This document shows, piece after piece, positions 29,043 to 37,980 of a stretch of 64,000 nucleotides of DNA. The stretch is from Frischella japonica (GTDB lineage: Bacteria; Pseudomonadota; Gammaproteobacteria; Enterobacterales; Orbaceae): the NCBI RefSeq assembly GCF_014489845.1, contig NZ_JABURY010000010.1, positions 155,087 through 219,086 of the forward strand, given 5' to 3'. The notes beneath the pieces are model-generated. The model ran no database searches. It saw only the letters and a program-made list of their open reading frames with translations, and had not been told where the DNA came from. Both the position numbers and the translations under genes were made by a program. The number at the start of each line of letters is the position of its first letter. Positions within the stretch are counted from its first letter, which is position 1.

Positions 29043-32000
29043 ATGTTTAAAACGTTAAAAAGTAAAATTTTGAATAATAATTCTAAAGAAGGGCAATTAT
29101 TATTAGACATATTTGAACCATTGGATTCATTAGAAAAAAATATATCAAAGCAAATTACAAATTTTATTTTAAAAGGGGATGATATCGAGGTACTAAACCG
29201 TGTATATCAATTAGCAAGTAATCAACCCTTACATCAATTATTGGCCTATCCATGTAGCTCTGATAGGTATTATCTTGATAGAGATCTAAAGAAAAATGTT
29301 AAAGCCAGAATAAGATTCTATAAGGACTGGACCAATGTTTATTCATTGCAGCAAATTACGCGTTTTGGTAAAGTTTTAGCCGCTACCGATAGACCTGATA
29401 ATCATATTAATGTTATCACACCAAAGCTACCATTATGGTTTCTATATTTGTTATTAGATGGATTGGTTACCACCCTCCCTAGGGGGGATATGGTGACAAT
29501 TTTAGCTACTGAACGTAAAGCTTGGTCAATTAGTCAATTACATGATCTGCTTGAATTAGAAGAAGCGGGTTTGGGGCAAAAATTGCTATTTGCGATTTTT
29601 GATCGTCAAAACATCAAAGAATATTACCTCAGTGATTTTAAACATTTTTATCATTTTCAAGATTTATTACCTTATATAAACAAACATCTGGATATATTTA
29701 AATCTTTACCGGAGCAAGGTCTTTCGCTGTCAGGGGAAATAGAACAATTAAACTATATCGCCTGTCATCCAGAGCTATCTGTATTGACAATCGATTTGCT
29801 AGCTGAGCAATCAGTCAGCGAATTAAAGCGAATTAATGAAGTAGCAGCGACAATTTTAGTTAGTTCTCCGCAAGAAAGAGTACTAACCGAATTACAAACC
29901 ATCTTAACCCAAGGGACTGCTAAGCAGCGTAGTAGGGCAGTAACCATACTGGCCAGATTATCTGCTGATCGAGAAATTTTTGACAATGCTCTACAGAAAG
30001 AAACCAATAAAACGGTAATTAAAGCACTGGAAAAGGCACTGTCGGCGCTAGAAAGTACTCAACAAGCTAAATTGCATGAGCTGGAATTAATTATTCCGCC
30101 TTACCAAACTATTACTGAAGTTGCATTGCCAGCTAGTGCACGAGAAATCATAAAGCAGAATTTTGTTGAACAGTTGGCAAAATGTGAGCAAAACGTGCTA
30201 TATGAAATCGAAATGAATAAAAAAAATAACAGTAATTATCGCTATCAGCAATCTCATTTTGCCGAACTAAAAAAAGTCACTGAAACTAATCTCGATTCAA
30301 TTTTTGATTATATCAATGGTAAGACAGAATTGTCGCAAAGTTTACTAAAAAAGAAAATCGATGAGAATTTCGACTTTATTTTAATAAAAGGTCGCTTACA
30401 AGCATTACCTGAATTTAACCTGTTTCACTTACTACGGATTCATAAACTTTATTCTTCTGGAACATCACTTTATTCTTTATTTACACTATTTGAAGAAAAT
30501 ACATTATTGTTACAGAGTGATTTACGACAAATTGTCGATGTGTTAAATAAAATAGGTTATTGTTCTGATGCAAGTCGCTCTGTAGCGTACCTTTTTTTGG
30601 CTAATTCTTATTTTAATCTTACTTGGCACGTTGATTCGCATTATATTTGGCCATTTTTCGCAGAAAATTTAGTGTATATAGATGAGAGCTTGGGATTATT
30701 ACCCCCACACGTTGATCAAGACTATGATAGTATTTGTTTAGATAAAGCTAATGCAATTGAAATTTTAAGTTTTTTCCCTAATATTCCAGCAAAATATGTT
30801 AGTTATTTACTCGAAATTGCTTTTGGCGATAATAAATCATTGCGAGTTTTAGCGCAAAAGGCTTTGGGTTCTTTACCAGACATTCATTATCGAGCAGAAG
30901 AAGCACTTTTATCCGCTAAACAGGATGTGCGAATTAATGCTGCACAATGGCTTGCCAAGCTCGGTCAAACTTCCTCGATTAAACCCCTTAAAGAGGCATT
31001 AAAAAAAGAAAAACGTGAAACCGTTCAAGCGGTCTTTCTAGTTGTGCTTGAAGATTTAGGAGAAGACATTAGCCAACATTTAACGAGTAAAAAATTATTA
31101 GATGATGCTCGTAAAGGATTAAAAGGTAAAAAACCTGCCGACTTAGAGTGGTTCGATGAAACACAATTACCGCCATTAACTTGGAAAACGGGGGAGACGG
31201 TAGAACCAGAAATTATTAAATGGTGGATATGGTTAGCTGTGAAATTAAAAGAGCCAGCTAACCCCTTATTATTCATATACACTCGCCTTTTGAGTCCACA
31301 AAGCCAACATCACCTGGGACTATTTGTGTTACAGTCTTTTATCCATAAAGATACCCTAGCACCGACCATACAAGAGGCAGAAAGAGAAGCCAAACGAGGT
31401 GCGTTACGGCGTCAACAAGATTATTTAAACTACGCTAAACGTTATCCCGAATACTATGGACAATATGCAAATATGACACTGGAAGATGCTTTCGAGATGA
31501 TCAAGAAGGAAGAGCTTGCACGATTAATTGGGTCAGCTATTAAATTTAAAGGTTTACTCGCTTTAACCAGTGGCATTGAAGGTTCTTCCGTCGTGCCGAT
31601 TTTGTATAACTACATGAAAGTGTTTTATAAACGACGTGCGCAAATTGAGGCAATGTTGGAATCGATAGCGAACAGCGATGACCCTCTCATCATACAGTTA
31701 TTATTGTCAATTGCGCGTCGTTATCGAACCTCTTCTATACAAGAAAAAGCGAAATTATTGGTTAATAATATTGCTGAACGCAATCACTGGACACCTGATG
31801 AGCTGGCTGATCGAACGATTTCGACGGCTGGTTTAGATGAATCAGGCATACTTCATTTAGATTACGGTGAACGTGAATTCACGGCTATTTTAGATCACAA
31901 TTTTAAATGGATCTTAAAAAATCCCGAAGGTAAAGTGATTAAAGCCTTACCAGAAGGACGTAAAACTGAAGATGAAGAATTAGTGAAAGAAGCGAAAAAA

Positions 32001-32771
32001 CAGTTTAGTAATAGCAAAAAAGAAGTTAAACAAATTCTTGATTTACAGATATCACGCCTATATGAAGCTATGTGTATCCAGCGCTATTGGACAATAGCGG
32101 ATTGGCAAAAATATTTACAAGGTCATCCGATCATGAACCGCTTAATTCAGCGTCTTGTTTGGTTAGTGATTGATCAGCAAGGTAATATTTGTCAAAGTTT
32201 CCGACCAACCGAAGATGGCAGCTTGATTGATTTCGAAGATGATGAGTTAACGCTGAACGAAGACTGTAAAATCATACTGGCTCATGGCGCACTATTGACT
32301 CAAGAAATGGTTGAAAAATGGCAAACCCACTTCAAAGATTACAAAATTAAATCACTGTTTACTCAATTTGATCATCCTTTACCTGATCTCTCAGCGGTGA
32401 AAGATGGGATCATTAATGACTATAAAGGCTGGGTAACCGATACCTTTACCTTACGCGGTATTTTAACTAAATTAGGGTATAAACGTGATGATATCGGAGA
32501 TGCTGGAAGTTTTGATGGTTATTATAAATATTTTAGTGGTAGTGAATTATATATTAATATTCAATTTAGTGGTAGTTATGTTCCTGAAGATAATATTCCT
32601 GCCGTGCTATATAGTCTGTACTTTAGTAAACAACATGGTTGGAATGATAAAGCAATTGATATCAATGAAATACCGCCGGTGCTATTAGCTGAAGGTTATG
32701 CGGATTATACGGCAGTAGCCAATGCATCAAGTGGCTATGATCCTGAGTGGGAGAAGAAAGCATTATGGTAA
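29043..32771 (+). CDS. yehI: DUF4132/HEAT-like large protein (YehI/MolR-like)
   Basis: A 1242-residue cytoplasmic protein. The ATG at 29043 directly follows GGAGAAAGGG; a TTG at 29031 lies inside that site and is not favoured. Residues ~230-340 and ~580-660 contain helical HEAT-like repeats (for example QRSRAVTILARLSADREIFD and DVRINAAQWLAKLGQTSSI). The C-terminal third holds the DUF4132 domain, with HPIMNRLIQRLVWLVIDQ, FRPTEDGSLIDFEDDELTL and HFKDYKIKSLFTQFDHP. Length and position before a MoxR ATPase gene match E. coli yehI. The E. coli protein has no established biochemical role. The stop codon overlaps the next gene's start by 7 nt. Confidence 0.82.
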   Translation: MFKTLKSKILNNNSKEGQLLLDIFEPLDSLEKNISKQITNFILKGDDIEVLNRVYQLASNQPLHQLLAYPCSSDRYYLDRDLKKNVKARIRFYKDWTNVYSLQQITRFGKVLAATDRPDNHINVITPKLPLWFLYLLLDGLVTTLPRGDMVTILATERKAWSISQLHDLLELEEAGLGQKLLFAIFDRQNIKEYYLSDFKHFYHFQDLLPYINKHLDIFKSLPEQGLSLSGEIEQLNYIACHPELSVLTIDLLAEQSVSELKRINEVAATILVSSPQERVLTELQTILTQGTAKQRSRAVTILARLSADREIFDNALQKETNKTVIKALEKALSALESTQQAKLHELELIIPPYQTITEVALPASAREIIKQNFVEQLAKCEQNVLYEIEMNKKNNSNYRYQQSHFAELKKVTETNLDSIFDYINGKTELSQSLLKKKIDENFDFILIKGRLQALPEFNLFHLLRIHKLYSSGTSLYSLFTLFEENTLLLQSDLRQIVDVLNKIGYCSDASRSVAYLFLANSYFNLTWHVDSHYIWPFFAENLVYIDESLGLLPPHVDQDYDSICLDKANAIEILSFFPNIPAKYVSYLLEIAFGDNKSLRVLAQKALGSLPDIHYRAEEALLSAKQDVRINAAQWLAKLGQTSSIKPLKEALKKEKRETVQAVFLVVLEDLGEDISQHLTSKKLLDDARKGLKGKKPADLEWFDETQLPPLTWKTGETVEPEIIKWWIWLAVKLKEPANPLLFIYTRLLSPQSQHHLGLFVLQSFIHKDTLAPTIQEAEREAKRGALRRQQDYLNYAKRYPEYYGQYANMTLEDAFEMIKKEELARLIGSAIKFKGLLALTSGIEGSSVVPILYNYMKVFYKRRAQIEAMLESIANSDDPLIIQLLLSIARRYRTSSIQEKAKLLVNNIAERNHWTPDELADRTISTAGLDESGILHLDYGEREFTAILDHNFKWILKNPEGKVIKALPEGRKTEDEELVKEAKKQFSNSKKEVKQILDLQISRLYEAMCIQRYWTIADWQKYLQGHPIMNRLIQRLVWLVIDQQGNICQSFRPTEDGSLIDFEDDELTLNEDCKIILAHGALLTQEMVEKWQTHFKDYKIKSLFTQFDHPLPDLSAVKDGIINDYKGWVTDTFTLRGILTKLGYKRDDIGDAGSFDGYYKYFSGSELYINIQFSGSYVPEDNIPAVLYSLYFSKQHGWNDKAIDINEIPPVLLAEGYADYTAVANASSGYDPEWEKKALW

Positions 32772-33862
32772 AAGTAACACAAGCAATTCGGTTAAGTGCT
32801 GAAGAACGTTATCGTGAAGAATTAAATCGATTAACCCAAATTGATAGCCAAAATAATAAGCCAGAAGGCTGGTTATTATCGCCGAAATCGGTACGGCAGT
32901 TTATATTAGGTGATGAAAATTTAGCTGTAAGCCGTAAATTTTTTGGTGATGATCCGTTGGTTGATAGGGCGATAGTTTCTCTACTTGGTAAGCAAGGCTT
33001 AATGCTCGTTGGGCAACCCGGCACAGCTAAATCGATGTTATCAGAATTGTTAGCGGCGGCGATAAGTGGTGACTCAAATCTAACTATTCAAGGTACGGCT
33101 GGTACAAGCGAAGATCATATTCGTTATTCATGGAATTATGCATTATTACTGGCTGAAGGACCAACTGAACGCGCATTAATAGGATCACCTATCTATCAAG
33201 GAATGAAGCAAGGAAAGATCGTTCGTTTTGAAGAAATAACCCGTTGCCAACCAGAAGTACAAGACATGTTAGTATCTTTAATGTCAGAAAAGAAAATGAT
33301 GATCCCTGAAATGGGATCTAATAGTATGATCAGTGCCAAGCCTGGCTTTAATTTAATTGGCACGGCGAACTTGCAAGATCGTGGCGTACATGAAATGTCA
33401 GCCGCTTTAAAACGACGTTTTAATTTCGAAACCGTTAATCCAATTACAGATCAAAAATTTGAAATTGAATTGATCCAAAAACAGCTTACACAAGAGCTAG
33501 GTGATTTGATTACTCAGATCACTATTCCGATCGATGTGATTGAACTTTTAGTCACAACCTTTCAGGAACTTCGGGAAGGCGAAACTAGCCAAGGTACAAA
33601 AATCAAAACACCTGATGCTGTTATGTCAACCGCTGAAGCAGTTAACGTGGCCTATGCTTCGGCATTAGATGCCTACTATTTAGGAGATGGTACGTTAACG
33701 GGTGGACAAATCGCTAAACAACTTATTGGTGTGGTTTTAAAAGATAATGCTGATGATATTAAACGTATTCAATTCTATATGGATAATGTGGTACGTGAGC
33801 GTGCAAAAAAATCAGATAGTTGGCATTCATTTTATCAGGTATCAAAAACCTTCTGGAAATAA
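32765..33862 (+). CDS. yehL: MoxR-type AAA+ ATPase (YehL-like)
   Basis: A 365-residue AAA+ ATPase. Walker A is GQPGTAKS (83-90), Walker B-like VRFEEITRCQPEVQD, sensor region GFNLIGTANLQDRGVHEMS, and an arginine-finger region ALKRRFNFETV. MoxR ATPases act as chaperone or remodelling factors, usually with a VWA-domain partner, which is encoded two genes downstream (36425). The ATG at 32765 sits inside the last codons of the DUF4132 gene after GGGAGAAG; an in-frame GTG at 32747 is possible but less well placed. Size and order match E. coli yehL. Confidence 0.88.
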   Translation: MVKVTQAIRLSAEERYREELNRLTQIDSQNNKPEGWLLSPKSVRQFILGDENLAVSRKFFGDDPLVDRAIVSLLGKQGLMLVGQPGTAKSMLSELLAAAISGDSNLTIQGTAGTSEDHIRYSWNYALLLAEGPTERALIGSPIYQGMKQGKIVRFEEITRCQPEVQDMLVSLMSEKKMMIPEMGSNSMISAKPGFNLIGTANLQDRGVHEMSAALKRRFNFETVNPITDQKFEIELIQKQLTQELGDLITQITIPIDVIELLVTTFQELREGETSQGTKIKTPDAVMSTAEAVNVAYASALDAYYLGDGTLTGGQIAKQLIGVVLKDNADDIKRIQFYMDNVVRERAKKSDSWHSFYQVSKTFWK

Positions 33863-33868
33863 TAGTGG

Positions 33869-36415
33869 ATGAATATGACCAATAGTGAAACACGACTACC
33901 TGAGCGTTTGTTAAAAGCATTAGCTAATCAGCAGGCTTTACAGCAAGAACAAATCTACTTTGCACCGGTACGTCACCATAGTCCCGCTTGTAGTTATGCC
34001 GTTAGGCAGTTGATTAAACAAGTGAAACCGACACATGTTCTAATTGAGGCGCCGGCCAGCTTTTCTACTATGCTGGAAGTTTTATATGACAGCAGTATCC
34101 AACCCCCTATTGCCATACTCTGTCAAACAAAACTTAGTGCTAAAGCAGGAGCAGAAAAAATACAGCAGAATAATGTATTAACCGAGCAGAGGACGCATTC
34201 GGCATTTTATCCGTTTTGTGATTATTCACCAGAGTGGCAAGCAATGCGGATGGCAAAAGAACAGCATGCTATCGTTCAATTCATTGATTTACCTTGGTCT
34301 GAACAAATTCTTTGTGAAAAAAATACTGAACAAAGTCACTCATTACTTTCTGAAGTCTATTTAAAACATAGCCAATATATTAAACAGCTCCAGCAAAAAT
34401 TGCATTGCCGAGATCATGATGAAGTTTGGGAACATCTTTTCGAATTAAGACAATATGATGATATTGCTAATTGGCAAAAATTTTTCTTAGATACATTTAT
34501 TTGGTGTGCCATGGCACGCTTGGATTATGAACCTGAATCACTTGAAGCAGAGGGTACATCGCAACGTGAACAATATATGTTAACTGCGATAGCACAATTA
34601 AAACAAGCTCAGCCGGATGTGAGTATTGTAGTGGTAACAGGAGGATTTCATACATTAGGACTTCTGGAAGGATTGTGGCAAAATCAACTCGTTTTTCCAA
34701 CAAAATCATCCATAACCCAATTTGAGCGTCAACAAAAAAGTGCTGAACAAGATCAATCATGGCTTATCCGCTATAGTTATGATCGATTAGATGCTTTAAA
34801 TGGTTATGCATCAGGGATGTTATCACCTGCATTTTATCAAGCTTCTTGGCTATCTATGCTCGATTATGAACAAAATCCGCAGCAATATGGCACGAGTAAA
34901 TCTAATCGACAAAAGCATGTATTACAGTTTTTATCAATAATTGCTGGTCAACTACGGAAGCGATCACAATTTGATGATGTGGTTGGGTTTGTTCCATTAC
35001 GATCTGCAATCGAACAAGCTTGTTTATTGGCTGAGCTGCGTGGGCATGATGGTCCAGGACGTTTTGATCTACTTGATGCCATTCAATCGGCATTTATCAA
35101 AGGTAGTGTTCACGATATGCGAAGTGAGTTTTGGCAAATAGTTATCAATTGTTTATCAGGTAATCAATTGGGACATATTCCAGATGGTACAGTATTGCCG
35201 CCATTAATTCATCATGTTTATACAACATTGAAAACATATCGTTTTAAATTAGAAGATACCCAACCGAAATTGTCTCATATCGATATTTATCGCAAACCTG
35301 AGCATCGGCAACGTAGTCGTTTTTTACATTTAATGGCTTTTTTAGAAATTGGTTTTGCCAAACGTCTTGATGGTCCCGATTATATACATGGTCAGCGATT
35401 ATCGATTATGTTTGAAGATTGGCAATATGCTTGGACCCCAATGGTTGAAGCCAATTTGATCGAATTATCTGACCAAGGTACTGAGCTAAAGCAGATCGCT
35501 ATAAAAAAATTGCATTGGCAGACAGAACAATTAGCGCAAAAAGGTTTATCACAATCAAGTGGTCATGCAGTGAGCAGTGTAGTTCAAGCCGCGTTAATGG
35601 GACTTCAATCCTATTTTAGACAGGTGTTAAACGATCTGAGATATTTTATTGAAAGTGATAATGATTTAGATTCGTTAATCAGTTGTGGTGACCAGCTTCT
35701 TTATTTATGGCAGGGGCGAACTTTCTTAGAACTTAATGCTAATGATACATTATTGACGCTATTAGCTAAAATTCCTGCACAAGCCTTCTTTTTGTTTGAA
35801 CGTTTTAAACAATCTGAAGAAGAGCAACAACAGCAAAATCTAAAGTTATTACTATCATTACGAGATTTTATCACTAATTTACCTGAACCGCTGGATAAGA
35901 AACAGCTTAAACAAGATTTTTATCAAAATCTATATCGTATACGCCAAGGTTTAAATTCAGCGCCGTTATTGCGAGGTGCAATCGATGGTATCAGTTACAT
36001 AGATTCTTATCTTAGTGAAGTAGAATTAGAGAACGCGATAAAAACGGCATTTGCTATTGGTGCAGAGGGCGAACAAGCGACTAATTATTTCCTTGGAATC
36101 ATGCAAAGTGCGCCGGAATTAATTCTTTACTCGACTATCTTAATTGATAGTTTGGATCATTTAGTCAAAACTTGGCAAGTTGAGAACTTTATCACAATGC
36201 TGCCTAATTTACGCTGTGCATTTAGTCAACTCACACCTAAACAAAATGTTATTTTAGCTGAGAAAATTGCCAGAAAATATGGTATTGAACATGAGGGTTT
36301 AGATCTTCAACCATCTGAATTTACCGAAAATGATCTTAAAACAGCTATTTCTTTAGAGTTATTGATCACGGATCATATTAAAGAACAGCATTTACAAAAC
36401 TGGTTTAAACAATAG
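33869..36415 (+). CDS. yehM: DUF5682-family protein (YehM-like)
   Basis: An 848-residue protein starting 6 bp after the ATPase gene. The family hallmark FAPVRHHSPACSYAVRQLI is at residues ~30-48, followed by HVLIEAPASF, VVTGGFHTLGLLEGLW and AELRGHDGPGRFDLLDAIQSAF. These conserved His, Arg and acidic residues suggest a binding or catalytic site related to erythromycin-esterase/ChaN-like folds, but no activity is established. Gene order after a MoxR ATPase and before a VWA protein is that of E. coli yehM. ATG at 33869 and 33875 both follow AGTGG and differ by two codons. Confidence 0.83.
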   Translation: MNMTNSETRLPERLLKALANQQALQQEQIYFAPVRHHSPACSYAVRQLIKQVKPTHVLIEAPASFSTMLEVLYDSSIQPPIAILCQTKLSAKAGAEKIQQNNVLTEQRTHSAFYPFCDYSPEWQAMRMAKEQHAIVQFIDLPWSEQILCEKNTEQSHSLLSEVYLKHSQYIKQLQQKLHCRDHDEVWEHLFELRQYDDIANWQKFFLDTFIWCAMARLDYEPESLEAEGTSQREQYMLTAIAQLKQAQPDVSIVVVTGGFHTLGLLEGLWQNQLVFPTKSSITQFERQQKSAEQDQSWLIRYSYDRLDALNGYASGMLSPAFYQASWLSMLDYEQNPQQYGTSKSNRQKHVLQFLSIIAGQLRKRSQFDDVVGFVPLRSAIEQACLLAELRGHDGPGRFDLLDAIQSAFIKGSVHDMRSEFWQIVINCLSGNQLGHIPDGTVLPPLIHHVYTTLKTYRFKLEDTQPKLSHIDIYRKPEHRQRSRFLHLMAFLEIGFAKRLDGPDYIHGQRLSIMFEDWQYAWTPMVEANLIELSDQGTELKQIAIKKLHWQTEQLAQKGLSQSSGHAVSSVVQAALMGLQSYFRQVLNDLRYFIESDNDLDSLISCGDQLLYLWQGRTFLELNANDTLLTLLAKIPAQAFFLFERFKQSEEEQQQQNLKLLLSLRDFITNLPEPLDKKQLKQDFYQNLYRIRQGLNSAPLLRGAIDGISYIDSYLSEVELENAIKTAFAIGAEGEQATNYFLGIMQSAPELILYSTILIDSLDHLVKTWQVENFITMLPNLRCAFSQLTPKQNVILAEKIARKYGIEHEGLDLQPSEFTENDLKTAISLELLITDHIKEQHLQNWFKQ

Positions 36416-36424
36416 AGGTTTAAC

Positions 36425-37594
36425 ATGACAAATCATGATTCAGCCAGTGAGATAACTAACGCTGAACATCTAAAGCGCTGGCGACTGATTTTGGGCAAAT
36501 ATGCTGAAGAACATTTAAATCAAAATCAATTTAATTCAACCGATAAACAAATTTCACAGTCGTTGGATTATCTTTACCAACACGAATATCGTCGTCGCGG
36601 ATTGCTCACTGAAAAAGAAGGGCAGGAGAAAAGCCAAGCAGGGGGGAAAGAAAGCTCAATTTATAATACGGTTAATTGGCTTAATCAATCACGTAAGTTA
36701 TTTCCCCAAAGTACCTTTGAACGGATGCAATCACAGGCGATTGAGCGATATGGATTACAAGAAATTTTAAACGATCCCAAAGCAGTCCGATCGTTAGAAC
36801 CCAATATTAATTCACTTCGTTTGTTGATGAATCTACGTGGTAAATTAAACAATGAAATGCATAGTGCAATAAAAGATGTATGCCAAAAAGTTGTCGATGA
36901 AATTTTACAAAAGATTCGCTCGCATTTCATCAGAGCGATAACCGGTAAAAAAAATCGTTTTAACCGATCGCAGATTAAAATTAATCAAAATTTTGATTGG
37001 CGTGCTACGATTAAAACAAATTTAAAACATTATGATCAGGTTAAGCAACGAATCACAATCGAGAAAGCCATTTTTAATTCACGTTCAAATCGACAGTTGG
37101 CTTGGGATATTATTTTATGTGTTGATCAAAGTGGTTCAATGGACAGTTCGATCATCTATTCGGCGGTTTGTGCTAGCATTATTGCTAAATTACCGGCGGT
37201 AAATTTAAAGTTATTTGTATTTGATACTCAAATCGTTGATTTGACTCATTTAGCACATGATCCGGTTGAAGTATTAATGACCGTACAACTTGGCGGTGGT
37301 ACTGATATTGCTAAAGCGCTTGACTATGCTGAACAAAGAATAACCAATCCACTAAGAACAGTATTAGTATTGATTAGTGATTTTTGTGAAGGAGGAGCCC
37401 TAAATCATTTATATAATACCGTTGCAAGAATCAACAGCGAACGGGTTAAGATGCTAGGTTTAGCCGCATTAGATGAGAATGCTGAGCCTGTCTACGACAC
37501 GCAAATATCTCAACAATTGGTTAACCGCGGTATGCATGTTGCTGCCTTAACACCAGAACATTTTGCTAATTGGTTAGCAGAGGTAATGCAATGA
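36425..37594 (+). CDS. yehP: VWA-domain protein (YehP-like)
   Basis: A 389-residue protein. The N-terminal ~220 residues are helical and charged; a von Willebrand A domain follows, with MIDAS sequence DQSGS at 234-238, GGGTDIAKAL, and LVLISDFCEGG. VWA proteins of this type (CoxE-like) are partners of MoxR ATPases, here the product of 32765. The start follows AGAGGTTTAAC, 9 bp after the DUF5682 gene. The stop codon overlaps the next start in ATGA, indicating translational coupling to the SWIM mini-protein. Confidence 0.87.
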   Translation: MTNHDSASEITNAEHLKRWRLILGKYAEEHLNQNQFNSTDKQISQSLDYLYQHEYRRRGLLTEKEGQEKSQAGGKESSIYNTVNWLNQSRKLFPQSTFERMQSQAIERYGLQEILNDPKAVRSLEPNINSLRLLMNLRGKLNNEMHSAIKDVCQKVVDEILQKIRSHFIRAITGKKNRFNRSQIKINQNFDWRATIKTNLKHYDQVKQRITIEKAIFNSRSNRQLAWDIILCVDQSGSMDSSIIYSAVCASIIAKLPAVNLKLFVFDTQIVDLTHLAHDPVEVLMTVQLGGGTDIAKALDYAEQRITNPLRTVLVLISDFCEGGALNHLYNTVARINSERVKMLGLAALDENAEPVYDTQISQQLVNRGMHVAALTPEHFANWLAEVMQ

Positions 37595-37980
37595 ATAACT
37601 ATCAAGTTTATCTAAGTTTTGACAATGCTATGTTGAAACAATACACCAATACCGAACAATTACTACGAGCACATAAAGATATTGCCGCAAATAAAATAAT
37701 CTTGCTTGAAAAGCAGCAAGATGCAATAACGTTTAAAATAGGAAGTCAGCAAGTGAAACTTTCATCGCAAGGGATTCACATGGCCAGTTGTAGCTGTCAA
37801 GCCCATGGTCATTGTGCACATATAATTGGCGCTATATTATGGTTACAAGCCAATGCAGCTAGCTTGGACATTCAATTTACCCCTATAAATCAATCAGATC
37901 ACTATTTCAATGAACAATCCTATTTAGACATTGATTTTATAGCGCATTTATTTTCAATCGTAACTTGGATATTCAAATGA
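37591..37980 (+). CDS. SWIM zinc-finger mini-protein
   Basis: A 129-residue protein whose first ~90 residues duplicate the N-terminus of the next gene's product. It carries an intact SWIM motif CSCQAHGHCAH (Cys-x-Cys-x5-Cys-x-His) followed by IIGAILWLQAN, then a unique tail ending in HLFSIVTWIFK. The ATG at 37591 overlaps the stop of the VWA gene (ATGA), and its own stop overlaps the next ATG in the same way at 37977, so the reading frame has been kept under tight coupling. It may be a stand-alone zinc-binding subunit or the result of a partial tandem duplication. Confidence 0.75.
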   Translation: MNNYQVYLSFDNAMLKQYTNTEQLLRAHKDIAANKIILLEKQQDAITFKIGSQQVKLSSQGIHMASCSCQAHGHCAHIIGAILWLQANAASLDIQFTPINQSDHYFNEQSYLDIDFIAHLFSIVTWIFK

